DNA from: Micromonospora parva
Lineage (GTDB): Bacteria; Actinomycetota; Actinomycetes; Mycobacteriales; Micromonosporaceae
Assembly (NCBI RefSeq): GCF_000718515.1
Contig: NZ_JNZS01000014.1
Span: 88,721 to 152,720 of the forward strand
DNA length: 64,000 nucleotides
Reading direction: 5' to 3'
Shown piece after piece: positions 21,018 through 30,937 of the stretch. Numbering within the stretch: position 1 is the stretch's first letter; every line of letters starts with the position of its first letter. Both the position numbers and the translations under genes were made by a program. The notes under the pieces are model-generated. The model was not told the DNA's origin. It made no database searches and saw nothing but the letters and a program-made list of their open reading frames with translations.

Positions 21018-22120
21018 CGGGCCACCGCCGCCAGCACGAAGGAACGCAGGGCCTCGTCGCCGTCGCGCCGGCCGTACGACGCTGCGGCGGCACCCATCGT
21101 GTACAGCCGCTGCGGGTCACGGATGAGCGGGATGACGGTGCGCTCCAGCCAGTCCGGGGTGAGCTCCGCGTCGTCGACCAGCAGCCCTCCGCCGGCCTCC
21201 ACCACCGGCAGCGCGTTGCGCCGCTGCTCCTGGTTGCTGTGCGGGTACGGCACGTAGATCGTGGGCAGCCCGATCGCGGCCACCTCGGCGACGGTCATCG
21301 CCCCGCCCCGGGCCAGCATCAGGTCGGCGGCGGCGTAGCCCAGCTCCATCTCCGACAGGTACGGCAGCGTCACGTACGGCACCGGCAGGTCGGTGGGGAT
21401 CGGCACCGGCTCGTTGCGGGCACCCATCACGTGCAGCACCTGCACGCCGTTGCGGGCCAGTTCCTTGGCCGCGCCGGAGACCGCCAGGTTGATCGAGCGG
21501 GCGCCGGACGAGCCGCCGGAGACGAAGAGCACCGGCAGGTCCGGGCGGAGCCCGAAGTGGGCGCGGGCGGCGTTGCGCAGCGCGTACCGGTCCAGACCGG
21601 TGATGGCGCGGCGCAGCGGCACCCCGACCACTGTGGCGTCCCGCAACGACTCGGCCTGGCTCGGCTGGTTCGGGAAGCCGACGGCGACGTTCTTGGTGAA
21701 CTTCATGCCCAGCCGGTTGGCCACGCCCGGTGGCACGTTCACCTCGTGGATCACCATGGGCAGCTCACGACGCCACGCGGCCAGGTAGGCGGGCACCGAG
21801 ACGTACCCGCCGAAGCCGACGACCACCTCGGCGCGCACCTCGTCGATCACCTTGCCCGCCGCGCGGGCCGCCGTCCACATCCGGCCCGGGGTACGGACCA
21901 GGTTCATGTTGACCGACCGGGGCAGCTGGTACGCCGGGATCTGCCGCAGGTCGTAGCCCTGCGGCGGGATCAGGTCGTTCTCCATGCCCCGGGGTGTGCC
22001 GAGGCAGGTGATCCGGACGCCCGGGTCGTGTCGGCGCAGGCAGTCGGCGAAGGCGAGCAGCGGGTAGACGTGCCCCCCGGTGCCACCTCCCGCGAGCACC
22101 ACCGAACGCAGCGGACCCAT
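21014..22120 (-). CDS. murG: Lipid II synthase (GlcNAc transferase) MurG
   Basis: A 368 aa GT28 glycosyltransferase that transfers GlcNAc from UDP-GlcNAc to lipid I on the inner membrane face. The N-terminal G loop SVVLAGGGTGGHVYPLLAFA, the second loop VGFGGYVSVPAYLAAW, IHEVNVPPGVANRLGM, and the donor-site GGSSGARSIN and MLARGGAMTVAEVAA are visible. The ATG at 22120 overlaps the ftsW stop by one base (TGATG), which sets the start. The long open frame further upstream is an ftsW shadow. Confidence 0.97.
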   Translation of the reverse strand: MGPLRSVVLAGGGTGGHVYPLLAFADCLRRHDPGVRITCLGTPRGMENDLIPPQGYDLRQIPAYQLPRSVNMNLVRTPGRMWTAARAAGKVIDEVRAEVVVGFGGYVSVPAYLAAWRRELPMVIHEVNVPPGVANRLGMKFTKNVAVGFPNQPSQAESLRDATVVGVPLRRAITGLDRYALRNAARAHFGLRPDLPVLFVSGGSSGARSINLAVSGAAKELARNGVQVLHVMGARNEPVPIPTDLPVPYVTLPYLSEMELGYAAADLMLARGGAMTVAEVAAIGLPTIYVPYPHSNQEQRRNALPVVEAGGGLLVDDAELTPDWLERTVIPLIRDPQRLYTMGAAAASYGRRDGDEALRSFVLAAVAR

Positions 22121-23751
22121 CAGCGTCTCCTCTCGCTCGCCGTACCCCTGCGGTTGCGGTCCTGGCGGACCCCGCGCGGCACGGCCTGGTCGTCGTGGCG
22201 CCGCTCGCGGGACCGGGGCACTGACCCTCGGCCAGCGGGCGGCGACGCCGGCCGGCGACGCCGGCCGGGAAGCGGCGGCAACGGGGCCCAGAGTAGTCGG
22301 ACCCACCGGGCCGGCGGACGGGCATGCAGTGCTCTGGCCGCATCGGGTTCGGCGCGGGCGAAGGACGCCAGCATGCCGATGCCGGCCAACGTCACCACCA
22401 GGGCACTTCCGCCGTCGGAGATGAACGGCAGCGGCAGGCCGGTGATCGGCAGCAGCCCGACCACCCCACCGATATTGATCACGGCCTGGCTGACCAGCCA
22501 GGTGGTCACGGCCGTGGCGGCGAGCCGGCGGAACGGGTCGTCGACCCGTCGGGCGATCCGGAACCCGGTGTACGCGAGGACCGCGAACAGGCTGAGCACC
22601 ACGGTGCAGCCGATCACGCCCAGCTCCTCGGCGATGATCGCGAAGATGAAGTCGTTGTGCGCCTCGGGCAGCCAGTCCCACTTCAGGCTGCCCTTGCCCA
22701 GCCCGACACCGAACCAGCCGCCGTGCTCGATGGCCAGCCGCCCCTGGTAGAACTGCAGGCAGTCGTTGAGTTTGCAGGTCTCCGGGTCCGGTGGGTTGAA
22801 GAACATGTCCAGCCGCGCGAGCCGGTAGTTGTCCGCGCCGCGCTCGCCGGAGCCGGCGCCCAGCGAGGCCACCGCGACGAGCAGGCCGATCCCGACCAGA
22901 CCGGCCGCCGCCAGGGCGCCGAACACCCGCATCCGCACCCCCGCGGCCCAGAGCAGGCCGACGACCAGGGCCAGCAGGCAGAGCATCGTGCCCGTGTCGT
23001 TGTAACCGACCAGGACGAAGAGCAGGCCCACGATCGGGAACAGCGGGGTCGCCAGTTCGCGCCACCAGCCCAGCGCGGCGCCCTTGCGGGCGACCAGGTG
23101 CGCGCCCCAGAGCACCATCGCGAACTTGGCCAGCTCGGACGGCTGCAGCTGGATCCCGCCGATGAACAGCCAGTTCAGCCGTGCCTCGACCGGGCCGATC
23201 TGCCCTGACTCCTGCCGGGTCAGCCGGGCGTAGGCGAGCAGCAGGTTCAGCAGCAGCAACAACCCGATCGAGGTGAACAGCAGCGGCCGGCCCAGCGACC
23301 GGTAGGTGCTGGCCGGCAGGCGCTGGCAGATCCAGAAGGCGCCGATGCCGATCACCGCGAAGATGGCCTGCTTGGTCACCGAGGCCGAGGCGTTGCCGTC
23401 CTCGGCGTAGTCCTTGACGCTGGTCGCCGAGAAGACCATGGTCAGCCCGATCAGCAGCAGCAAGCCGGCGCAGGACAGCAGCAGGTAGTAGGAGGTCAGC
23501 GGTCGGTCCAGCAGGCCGCGCAGCGCGGCGAGGCCACCGGCCGCGTCGATGCCGCGCAGCGGGGTGGCCGCCACGGCCTCCGGCTCGCGTCCCGCCGGCC
23601 CGGACTCCCGGGCCGCCGCGCCGGGCTCCGGGCCGCGCGCCCCGGCGGTCACCGGTGTACGCGCCGCGCTCGGCGACCGTCGCGGCCGTCCGACAGTCCC
23701 ATCCCCGGTGCCGATTTCCTCCCCCACCCCGACATCATCACCGCTGAACAC
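22120..23751 (-). CDS. ftsW: Septal peptidoglycan polymerase FtsW
   Basis: A SEDS-family glycosyltransferase with about 10 membrane segments, starting with LTSYYLLLSCAGLLLLIGLT. Hallmarks are QPSELAKFAMVLW, the KGSLKWDWLPEAHNDFIFAI loop, EELGVIGCTVVL and the C-terminal GLPLPFISDGGSALVVTL. An Arg/Pro-rich cytoplasmic tail of about 75 residues follows. It works with FtsI to polymerise lipid II at the septum. The start is uncertain: GTG at 23751 (543 aa) is my choice, with a poor ribosome site. The frame stays open to 23859, but that would run into the palindromic repeat. A start nearer 23720 is also possible. Confidence 0.93.
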   Translation of the reverse strand: MFSGDDVGVGEEIGTGDGTVGRPRRSPSAARTPVTAGARGPEPGAAARESGPAGREPEAVAATPLRGIDAAGGLAALRGLLDRPLTSYYLLLSCAGLLLLIGLTMVFSATSVKDYAEDGNASASVTKQAIFAVIGIGAFWICQRLPASTYRSLGRPLLFTSIGLLLLLNLLLAYARLTRQESGQIGPVEARLNWLFIGGIQLQPSELAKFAMVLWGAHLVARKGAALGWWRELATPLFPIVGLLFVLVGYNDTGTMLCLLALVVGLLWAAGVRMRVFGALAAAGLVGIGLLVAVASLGAGSGERGADNYRLARLDMFFNPPDPETCKLNDCLQFYQGRLAIEHGGWFGVGLGKGSLKWDWLPEAHNDFIFAIIAEELGVIGCTVVLSLFAVLAYTGFRIARRVDDPFRRLAATAVTTWLVSQAVINIGGVVGLLPITGLPLPFISDGGSALVVTLAGIGMLASFARAEPDAARALHARPPARWVRLLWAPLPPLPGRRRRPASPPAGRGSVPRSRERRHDDQAVPRGVRQDRNRRGTASERRR

Positions 23752-23826
23752 GCCCCACCGCCCCACAACGCCCCACCGGGCGTGTCGAACCCGCCCCACC
23801 GCACTCCCACGACACCGCCCACCCAC

Positions 23827-23900
23827 GTCGATCTTGCACTTTCTGTGCCGACAAAACACCCGTGAAAGGACGTTTCGTCAACCGAAACTGCAAGATCGAC
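23827..23900. repeat. Palindrome-ended intergenic repeat, copy 1
   Basis: Perfect 12 bp terminal inverted repeats, GTCGATCTTGCA (23827-23838) and TGCAAGATCGAC (23889-23900), enclose a 50 bp interior with further partial symmetry (TTTCTGT...CCGAAA). The 70 bp core 23829-23898 has the same length, ends and near-end sequences as 35632-35701. It lies between the mraY stop and the ftsW start, both on the minus strand. There is no T-run, so it is not a classical terminator. It looks like a dispersed REP-like element. Confidence 0.8.
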
Positions 23901-23931
23901 GGGTGAGAGGGTGGGCGGGGGCGGGGGCGGG

Positions 23932-25056
23932 TCAGGTCATGTTGGCGAGGAACTCGCTGTAGAACAGGCCCAGGGCGATGGCCACGCCGATGCCGGCGAT
24001 GATCCAGAAGCGCACCACGATGTTGACCTCACTCCAGCCGGCCAACTCGAAGTGGTGCTGCAGAGGAGACATCCGGAACACCCGTTTACCGGTGGTCTTG
24101 AAGGAGATGATCTGGATCACCACGGACATCGTGATGATCACGAAGAGTCCGCCGATGATCGGCAGCAGCAGGATGGTGCGGGTGGACATCGCCATGCCGG
24201 CGATCAGACCGCCCAGCCCGAGCGCCCCCGTGTCACCCATGAAGATCCGGGCCGGAGAGGTGTTCCACCACAGGAAGCCCACACAGGCCCCGGCCGCCGC
24301 CCCGGCGATCAGCGCGATCTCCAACGGGTCGCGGACCTCGTAGCAGTACGGCTGGGTGTAGTTCGGGTCGGCGCACCAGTGCCGGTACTGCCAGAACGCG
24401 ATCAGCGCGTACGCGGCGAGCACCATCACCGACGCGCCGGTGGCCAGACCGTCCAGACCGTCGGTGAGGTTGACGCCGTTCGTCGCCGCCATCACCACGA
24501 AGATGAAGATGATCACCGCGCCGACCTTGCTGACCTCCAGGAAGTCGATGTCCCGGATGAAGCTCAGCGTGGTGCTGCCCACCGTCTCGGTGTTGGTCGC
24601 CAGACCCGAACCGTTGGTCATCGTGCTCGGGAACCACAGCGCGATCACCCCGAAGACCGCACCGACCAGGATCTGCCCGAGCAACTTGCCGCGCTTGTTC
24701 AGCCCGGCACTGTTGCGCTTGCGCACCTTGAGGAAGTCGTCGAGGAAACCCACAGCGCCGGAGAAGACCATCAGACCCAGCAGCACCAGGGCGGTGATGG
24801 TCGGCTCCACCTGGGCGATCTGCTGGTCCGGCAGGGTGGTCAGGGCGAGGTGCCCGGCCACGTACGCGATCACCGTGGCCAGGATGAAGACCACGCCGCC
24901 CATCGTGGGCGTGCCCTTCTTGCCCTGGTGCATGGCGGGGCCGTCGGACCGGATCGGCTGACCGGCCTTGAGCCGGGTGAACACCTTGATCGCGATCGGG
25001 GTGCAGAAGAGCGAGACGAGGAAGGCCACCCCGATGGCGACGATGACCGCCCTCAT
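23932..25056 (-). CDS. mraY: Phospho-N-acetylmuramoyl-pentapeptide transferase
   Basis: A 374 aa membrane enzyme that transfers phospho-MurNAc-pentapeptide to undecaprenyl phosphate, giving lipid I. About 10 hydrophobic segments are visible. Motifs include [52 protein letters not shown] with catalytic Asp residues, and [18 protein letters not shown]. An unusual inserted loop around residues 225-240 carries [18 protein letters not shown] with two cysteines. The ATG overlaps the murF stop. No murD follows; the next gene is ftsW after about 180 bp. Confidence 0.97.
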   Translation of the reverse strand: MRAVIVAIGVAFLVSLFCTPIAIKVFTRLKAGQPIRSDGPAMHQGKKGTPTMGGVVFILATVIAYVAGHLALTTLPDQQIAQVEPTITALVLLGLMVFSGAVGFLDDFLKVRKRNSAGLNKRGKLLGQILVGAVFGVIALWFPSTMTNGSGLATNTETVGSTTLSFIRDIDFLEVSKVGAVIIFIFVVMAATNGVNLTDGLDGLATGASVMVLAAYALIAFWQYRHWCADPNYTQPYCYEVRDPLEIALIAGAAAGACVGFLWWNTSPARIFMGDTGALGLGGLIAGMAMSTRTILLLPIIGGLFVIITMSVVIQIISFKTTGKRVFRMSPLQHHFELAGWSEVNIVVRFWIIAGIGVAIALGLFYSEFLANMT

Positions 25057-26450
25057 CGAATCGACTCCCCGTCGGCGTCGGCGCGCAGGGCGTCGGCCAC
25101 CTCCCAGGTCCGGTACCGGGAACCCTTGACCAGGACGACGTCACCCGGTCGTAGCTCGTTCCGCAGCACCTCGACGGCCGCCGCCTGATCGGTGAGCAGC
25201 ACCGACTCTCCTCCCCAGTTCGCTACCGCTGTCGCGCCTTCGTGGATCGGCGCAGCCGGCTCACCCACCACGAGCAGCCGGTCGACACCCAGCTCGGCCG
25301 CGAGTCGGCCGACCTCGGCGTGGCCGTCGTACTCGAACGGGCCCAGCTCGGCCATGTAACCAAGCACCGCGACGGTACGCCGCCCCTGACCCATGCTGGC
25401 CAGAGCCCGCACCGCCACCGCCATCGAGGCCGGGTTGGCGTTGTACGAGTCGTCGATCACGGTCACCCCGTCGGGACGGTCGAAGACGTCCATCCGGCGG
25501 GTCGAGACCAACCCCAGCTCGCCCAGGGCCGTGGCCAGCTCGGCCAGCGGCATACCCAGCTCCCGGGCGACCGCCGCCGCCGCGAGCGTGTTCCCGACCT
25601 GGTGACGGCCGGCCAACCGAAGCCGCACCGGCGCGCGTCCCTCCGGCGTGACCAGGGTGTACGACGGGTGCCCCCGCTCGTCGAGCGTGACGTCCTCGGC
25701 GCGCACGTCGGCGTCGGGCGCCTCGCCGTAGCGGACCACCCGGGCCCGCGTACGGCCCGCCATCGCGTCGACCCTGGGGTCGTCGGCGTTGAGCACGGCC
25801 AGCCCGTCCGGCGGCAGCGCCTCGACCAGCTCGCCCTTGGCCTGCGCGATGGCGTCCTGCGAGCCGAACTCACCGATGTGCGAGGTGCCGACGTTGAGCA
25901 CCACGGAGATCTGGGGCGGCACCAGCTCGCACAGGTACCGCACGTGCCCGACCCCGCGCGCGCCCTTCTCCATCACCAGGTAGCGGGTGTCCCGGTCGGC
26001 CTGCAGCGCGGTGTACGGGTGGCCCAGCTCGTTGTTGAACGAGCCGGGCGGTGCCACGGTGGCCCCGAGCCGGGCGGTCAGCTGACCGATCAGGTCCTTC
26101 GTGGTGGTCTTGCCGGACGAACCGGTCACGCCGATCACGGTCAGCCCGGGCAGCCGGTCCACCGCGGCGCGGGCCAGTCGACCCATCGCGGTCAGGGCGT
26201 CGTCGACGAGCACCATCGGCACCCCGGGCACCTCGCGGCTGCCGAGCACCGCCACCGCGCCGGCCTGGATCGCCGTCTGAGCGTAGTCGTGCCCGTCGAC
26301 CTTCTCCCCCGGGAAGGCCACGAAGAGCGAACCGGGGCCCACCTTGCGCGAGTCGAACTCCACCGAACCGGTGACGGTGACGTCCGGGTCGGCGGACACC
26401 AGCCGACCGTCGACAGCGGCGGCCACCTCGGCCAGGCTCAGCGCGATCAC
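25053..26450 (-). CDS. murF: UDP-MurNAc-tripeptide--D-Ala-D-Ala ligase
   Basis: A 465 aa Mur ligase that adds the D-Ala-D-Ala dipeptide. The P-loop is [45 protein letters not shown], the VLNADDPRV segment and [13 protein letters not shown] are typical of MurF. The start GTG at 26450 overlaps the murE stop by 4 bp (GTGA) and gives [15 protein letters not shown], the expected N-terminus; upstream coding in this frame is a shadow of murE. The stop overlaps mraY. Confidence 0.97.
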   Translation of the reverse strand: MIALSLAEVAAAVDGRLVSADPDVTVTGSVEFDSRKVGPGSLFVAFPGEKVDGHDYAQTAIQAGAVAVLGSREVPGVPMVLVDDALTAMGRLARAAVDRLPGLTVIGVTGSSGKTTTKDLIGQLTARLGATVAPPGSFNNELGHPYTALQADRDTRYLVMEKGARGVGHVRYLCELVPPQISVVLNVGTSHIGEFGSQDAIAQAKGELVEALPPDGLAVLNADDPRVDAMAGRTRARVVRYGEAPDADVRAEDVTLDERGHPSYTLVTPEGRAPVRLRLAGRHQVGNTLAAAAVARELGMPLAELATALGELGLVSTRRMDVFDRPDGVTVIDDSYNANPASMAVAVRALASMGQGRRTVAVLGYMAELGPFEYDGHAEVGRLAAELGVDRLLVVGEPAAPIHEGATAVANWGGESVLLTDQAAAVEVLRNELRPGDVVLVKGSRYRTWEVADALRADADGESIR

Positions 26451-27970
26451 CGCTGGCCCGCCAGGTCCCCGAAGCGGGCCCGCAGGGCCTCGGCCAACTC
26501 GGTGCTGTCGTCGAACGGAAACACCTCGCCCGCCACCTCCTGGCCACGCTCGTGTCCCTTGCCGAGCAGCGCGATCACGTCGCCCGGCTCGGCCAGCCGG
26601 ACCGCCTCGTCGATCGCGGCACGGCGGCCCGCCACCTCGATGATCCGGGCGGACGTGCCGGCCCGGTACGCCCCGGCGAGCACCTCGGCGCGGATCTCCC
26701 CCGGGTCCTCGGTACGCGGATTGTCGTCGGTCACCAGCACCACGTCGGCTCCCTCCGCCGCGGCGGCACCCATCACCGGCCGCTTGCCCCGGTCCCGGTC
26801 CCCGCCGGCGCCGATCACACAGATCAGCCGGCCGGCGCTCAACTCGCGCAACGCGGCCAGTGCGGCCACTATCGCGTCCGACTTGTGGGCGTAGTCGACC
26901 ACCCCGCGCACCGGCGCGGCCACGTCGACAAGCTCCAGCCGGCCCGGGACGCCACCGCAGGCGGCCACACCGGCCGCGGCGGTCACCGGGTCGACCCCGG
27001 CGCCGACCAGCGCGGCGATGGCCAGCAGCGCGTTGGCCACGTTGTGTCGACCGGGCAGCGCGACACCGGCGGAGAGGGCCACCCCGTCCGGGCCGTGCGC
27101 GGTGAACCGCTGTGCGTACCCCTCGCCGCCCACCCCGTCGGCCCACCAGGTCGCACCCTGGTCACCGGCCGCCGAATAGGTGACGGTGCCCGGCTTGAGC
27201 AGCGGCTTCAACGCCGGGTCGTCGTGGTTGAGCACCTCGACGGCGCAGCGCCCGTCGAAGAGCTGGGCCTTCGCGGCGAAGTAGTCGTCGCTGTCGGCGT
27301 GGAAGTCCAGGTGGTCCGAGCCGAAGTTGGTGTAGCCCCCGACAGCGAACCGCACCCCGCCCACCCGGCCCATGGCCAGGGCGTGGCTGGAGACCTCCAT
27401 GACCACGGCGGTGACCCCACGCTCGCGCGCGGTGGCCAGCATGGCGTGCAGGTCGGTCGCCTCGGGGGTGGTGCGCACACTGTCGATCACCAGGTCACCG
27501 AGCCGGGTCTCCACCGTGCCGACCAGCCCGGTGGTGTGCCCGGCGGCCCGCAGCCCCGACTCGATCAGGTACGCGGTGGACGTCTTGCCGGCGGTGCCGG
27601 TCACCCCGATCACGGTGAGACCGGCGGTCGGATCGCCGTACACGGCCGAGGCCAGTTCGCCGAGCACGGCGCGCGGGTCGGGCACCACCAGGGCGGGCAG
27701 ACCACTCTGCGCCGCCAGCTCCGCGCCCGCCGGGTCGGTCAGCACCGCCACGGCACCCGCCTCGGCGGCACCGGTGGCGAACTCCGCACCGTGCCGGCGG
27801 GCACCGGGCAGCGCCGCGTACAGGTCGCCGGAGCGGACCTCCTGGCTGGCGTGGGTGACCCCGGTGACGACCACCGCGGCGGCGTCCGCCGGGAGGTCGA
27901 CGGCGAGCCGGATGGCGAGATCACCGAGCCGAACTCCGGTCACGGTACGTGGACGTGGATTGCCGGGCAC
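26447..27970 (-). CDS. murE: UDP-MurNAc-Ala-Glu--meso-diaminopimelate ligase
   Basis: A 507 aa Mur ligase that adds the third stem-peptide residue. It has VIGVTGTAGKTSTAYLIES (P-loop), VMEVSSHALAMGRV, FTNFGSDHLDFH and VDYAHKSDAIVAAL. The substrate motif near the C-terminus is VTDDNPRTEDP; DNPR is the signature of meso-DAP-adding enzymes, so the wall is DAP-type. GTG at 27970 is the first good start (MPGNPRPRTVTG), preceded by GGGTAGGG. The gap to ftsI is 91 bp. Confidence 0.96.
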   Translation of the reverse strand: MPGNPRPRTVTGVRLGDLAIRLAVDLPADAAAVVVTGVTHASQEVRSGDLYAALPGARRHGAEFATGAAEAGAVAVLTDPAGAELAAQSGLPALVVPDPRAVLGELASAVYGDPTAGLTVIGVTGTAGKTSTAYLIESGLRAAGHTTGLVGTVETRLGDLVIDSVRTTPEATDLHAMLATARERGVTAVVMEVSSHALAMGRVGGVRFAVGGYTNFGSDHLDFHADSDDYFAAKAQLFDGRCAVEVLNHDDPALKPLLKPGTVTYSAAGDQGATWWADGVGGEGYAQRFTAHGPDGVALSAGVALPGRHNVANALLAIAALVGAGVDPVTAAAGVAACGGVPGRLELVDVAAPVRGVVDYAHKSDAIVAALAALRELSAGRLICVIGAGGDRDRGKRPVMGAAAAEGADVVLVTDDNPRTEDPGEIRAEVLAGAYRAGTSARIIEVAGRRAAIDEAVRLAEPGDVIALLGKGHERGQEVAGEVFPFDDSTELAEALRARFGDLAGQR

Positions 27971-28061
27971 GGCGTCAGACCCTACCCGGTCGTCCGGTTC
28001 CGGCCGCACAGCCGCCCCGGTGGTTCGTCGGCACTCACCGATGATGTCCCGCCATTGCTGC

Positions 28062-30269
28062 TCAGCGCGGATAGACCACAAACTTGGGCGCGGATCCGGC
28101 GGCGGAAGGTGGCACCCGGTAGTGACGCAGAGTGAACTGCATCATGTCCCGGAACGCCGGCCCGGCGACCGCCGCGCCCCCGTTGTTGGGTGCGTACACG
28201 AAGACCGAGATCACGTACCGGGGGTTCTCGGCGGGAGCCATCCCGATGAAGGAGGACACCTCACCGGGCTGCTTCTTGCCGTTCACCAGCCGCCACCCGG
28301 TTCCGGTCTTGCCGGCGACCCGGTAACCGGGGACGGCGGCGGTCAGACCGGTGGCGCGGTCGACGGTGGTGACCGCCTCCAGCATGGTGCGCAGGGCCGC
28401 CGCGTTCTGTGGGCTGAGCACCGAGCGGGTCACCGGGGCCGGCGCGGGGGTGCGCTTGCCGTCCGGGCCGATCACCTCCTTGACCAGGTGCGGCTGCACG
28501 TACGTGCCGTTGTTGGCGATGGCGGCGTACGCGGCGGTCATCTGCAGCGGCGTGGCGTCGACGCTGTGCCCGATCGGCACCGACCCGTACGACGACCCGC
28601 TCCACTCATCGGCCGGCAACAGGCGCCCGCTGGCCTCCCCGGGCATCCCCTCACCGGTGGGCTTACCCAGCCCGAACCGCTTCTGGTAGTCGATCAGCCG
28701 GTCCCGGCCGAGCCGGTCGGCGACAGTGATGGCGCCGACGTTGGACGAGTAGGCGAGCATGCCCGGGATGCTCATCCGCTTGCCGTCGGCCGGGTGCGTG
28801 TCGGGGAACCAGGTGTCGCCCATCTTGATGGCGTTGGCGACGGGGAACGTGGTGTCCGGGGTGATCACCCCCTCCTGCAGCGCCGCGCCGTAGGTGATCG
28901 CCTTGTGCACCGAGCCCGGGTCGACCACGAAGCTGGTCGCGGCGTCCTCCCGGGCGACCGGGTCGCTGGGGAGCGGCTTCGCCGCGTCGTAGGTGGGGTT
29001 GCTGGCCTGGGCCAGCACCGCGCCGGAGGGAATCTCCATGATCACGGCGGCGCCGGTGCCGCCCGGCACCTTGGCCATGCCCGCGCTGAGGATCTGCTGG
29101 GTGCGGAACTGCAGGTCACGGACGATGGTGAGGCTCAGGGAGCTGCCCGGCTTGGCGGGAGTGGTCCGGCTGTAGCCGCCCGGGATCGGCGCTCCGAGGT
29201 CGCCGAGGCCGGCCTCGTACACCCGCTTGCCGTCCTGCCCGGCGAGCACGTCGTCGTAGCGGGCCTCCAGCCCTTCCAGGCCGTCCATGTCCTGGCTGGT
29301 GAAGCCGATCAGGTTGGCCGCCAGGTCACCGCCGGGCACGTCGCGACGTTCGTCGCGGTGCACCCCGATACCGGGCAGCTCCAGCGCCTGCACCCGCTTG
29401 GCGGTCGGGATCTCCACACCCCGCGCCAGGTAGGCGAACGTGGACGCGATGCCGTTCTCCAGCTTGCGCGGCCTCATCAGCTCCATCAGCTTCGACACCG
29501 GGATGCCGAGCAGCGGCGAGAGCGCCTTCGCGGTGCCGGCGGAGTCTTCGACCTTGGTCGGGTCGGCGTACACGTACCGCGCCTCGACGCTGCGGGCCAG
29601 CGGCGCGCCGGTGCTGTCGTAGATCGCGCCGCGCGGCGCCGGCAGCTCGACGGTGCGGGTCCGGTCGGTGACGCCGCCCCCGGCGTAGGCCGGGGCGTCG
29701 ACCGCCTGGAGGAAGATCAACCGGATCCCGATGACGGCGAACAGGGTCAGCGCGAGCACGGTGCCCAGCCGCAGCCGCAGCCGCGAGTCGGCGAGCTTCG
29801 GTGGGCGTCGCGGCTTGCGGGACGGCCGCCGGGCCGCCGGTCGGTCGGTGCGACGCGGCGCGCGTGGCGTGGTGCGGCGACGCGGCGGCGGCTCGTCCCC
29901 ACCGGGACCCCGTGGGGTACGCGGCACGACGGTCCGCACCACCCCACCGCGTCCGGCGGCCGGAGCGTCGCGCCGGCCGGAACGGGCGGCGGCCCGGCCG
30001 CCGTCGAGCACCTGCAACGCCGGCCGGAACGGGTCACCGGAGCGGGTGCTGCGCGGCGTACGCCGCTGCTCGGCACCCTGGCCACGGGTCGGCGTGCCGC
30101 GCTCCTCGCGGACCGTGCGACCCCTCGGGGTGTACGCGCGCGCGCCGGAGATGCCCCCGATGCCCGGCTCGCCGGTGCGCGGCTCGCCGTCGACGGGCTT
30201 GGCATCACGTGCAGAACCGCGCCGGGACCCCGTAGGGTCCCGGCGCGGCTCGTCCGACCTTGGTGGCAC
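28062..30269 (-). CDS. ftsI: Septal transpeptidase FtsI (class B PBP)
   Basis: A 735 aa class B penicillin-binding protein that cross-links septal peptidoglycan with FtsW. The cytoplasmic N-terminus is unusually long (about 165 residues), very rich in Arg, Pro and Gly. One membrane anchor follows (LGTVLALTLFAVIGIRLIFL), then the PBP dimer domain and the transpeptidase domain. Catalytic motifs are SVHK (Ser453, Lys456), YSSNVG and AGKTGTG. No PASTA repeats. The GTG starts 3 nt after the ftsL stop, so the pair is coupled. Confidence 0.96.
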   Translation of the reverse strand: MPPRSDEPRRDPTGSRRGSARDAKPVDGEPRTGEPGIGGISGARAYTPRGRTVREERGTPTRGQGAEQRRTPRSTRSGDPFRPALQVLDGGRAAARSGRRDAPAAGRGGVVRTVVPRTPRGPGGDEPPPRRRTTPRAPRRTDRPAARRPSRKPRRPPKLADSRLRLRLGTVLALTLFAVIGIRLIFLQAVDAPAYAGGGVTDRTRTVELPAPRGAIYDSTGAPLARSVEARYVYADPTKVEDSAGTAKALSPLLGIPVSKLMELMRPRKLENGIASTFAYLARGVEIPTAKRVQALELPGIGVHRDERRDVPGGDLAANLIGFTSQDMDGLEGLEARYDDVLAGQDGKRVYEAGLGDLGAPIPGGYSRTTPAKPGSSLSLTIVRDLQFRTQQILSAGMAKVPGGTGAAVIMEIPSGAVLAQASNPTYDAAKPLPSDPVAREDAATSFVVDPGSVHKAITYGAALQEGVITPDTTFPVANAIKMGDTWFPDTHPADGKRMSIPGMLAYSSNVGAITVADRLGRDRLIDYQKRFGLGKPTGEGMPGEASGRLLPADEWSGSSYGSVPIGHSVDATPLQMTAAYAAIANNGTYVQPHLVKEVIGPDGKRTPAPAPVTRSVLSPQNAAALRTMLEAVTTVDRATGLTAAVPGYRVAGKTGTGWRLVNGKKQPGEVSSFIGMAPAENPRYVISVFVYAPNNGGAAVAGPAFRDMMQFTLRHYRVPPSAAGSAPKFVVYPR

Positions 30270-30272
30270 CGG

Positions 30273-30878
30273 TCAGCCTCCCGCACCCTGGCTGGTCACC
30301 GACGGCTGGCCGTTGGCCGGCTGCGGCACCTCGAGGGTCTTGCCGTCCGGCAGCCGGATGTAGCCGGGCTCGCCGGCGTCGACCAGACCCAGCCGCCGCG
30401 CCTCGGCGGTCAGGTTGCCCGGCGCCTCGGCCTCGGCGATCTGCTTGTCCAGCTGCTGCTTCTCCAGGTCCAGTCGAGCCTGCTGCTGCTGCAACCGCTC
30501 CAACCGGAACGCGTTCTCATTGATCTTGGTGTTGACCGCCAGGATGCCCAGCACCCCGCCGACCACCAGCACCACGATCAGCGCCGCGAACGGCGCACGC
30601 GGCACCGAGATCGGCGGCGGCGGCGCCACCCGCAACCGGGGCGGGCGGGCGACGGTCGCACTGCCGGCCTTCTCGACCGGACGCAGCGCGGCGGTGCCCT
30701 GAGTCGGGAACTCGCGCGCCCCCCGGGCGCGAGTCTCCCCCTGCCGGTTCACTCGATCGATGCGTGGCGTACCGTTTCCGAGGCGTGGAGCCCGCTCCGC
30801 CGCGATCCGGCCCCCCGACCGCGGTGCGCGCTGCCCGCCGCCGGTGACGTCCCGGCGGTCGCGCTTGTCAATGCTCAT
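30273..30878 (-). CDS. ftsL: FtsL/FtsB-type septum protein
   Basis: A 201 aa bitopic protein. The long basic N-terminus (about 95 residues) is followed by one membrane segment (FAALIVVLVVGGVLGILAV) and a coiled coil NENAFRLERLQQQQARLDLE, then KQQLDKQIAEAE, with a short periplasmic tail ending GQPSVTSQGAGG. Position between rsmH and ftsI and this architecture identify it as the FtsL-type partner of FtsI and FtsW; sequence identity in the family is low. The ATG at 30878 is chosen for its strong ribosome site AGGGGGAGGGAC. Confidence 0.85.
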   Translation of the reverse strand: MSIDKRDRRDVTGGGQRAPRSGGRIAAERAPRLGNGTPRIDRVNRQGETRARGAREFPTQGTAALRPVEKAGSATVARPPRLRVAPPPPISVPRAPFAALIVVLVVGGVLGILAVNTKINENAFRLERLQQQQARLDLEKQQLDKQIAEAEAPGNLTAEARRLGLVDAGEPGYIRLPDGKTLEVPQPANGQPSVTSQGAGG

Positions 30879-30937
30879 GTCCCTCCCCCTCAACATCCGT
30901 CCCTCTAGCCGTCCCGGTGCCCCTGACCCCCCACGGA

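Noticed and set aside
23820..23860. ATG at 23859 as the ftsW start.
   Set aside because: It lies inside the palindromic repeat and adds unconserved residues; GTG at 23751 is more plausible though still uncertain.
27372..30908. An 1178-codon open frame on the plus strand.
   Set aside because: Antisense shadow of murE, ftsI and ftsL, which have clear catalytic motifs on the minus strand.
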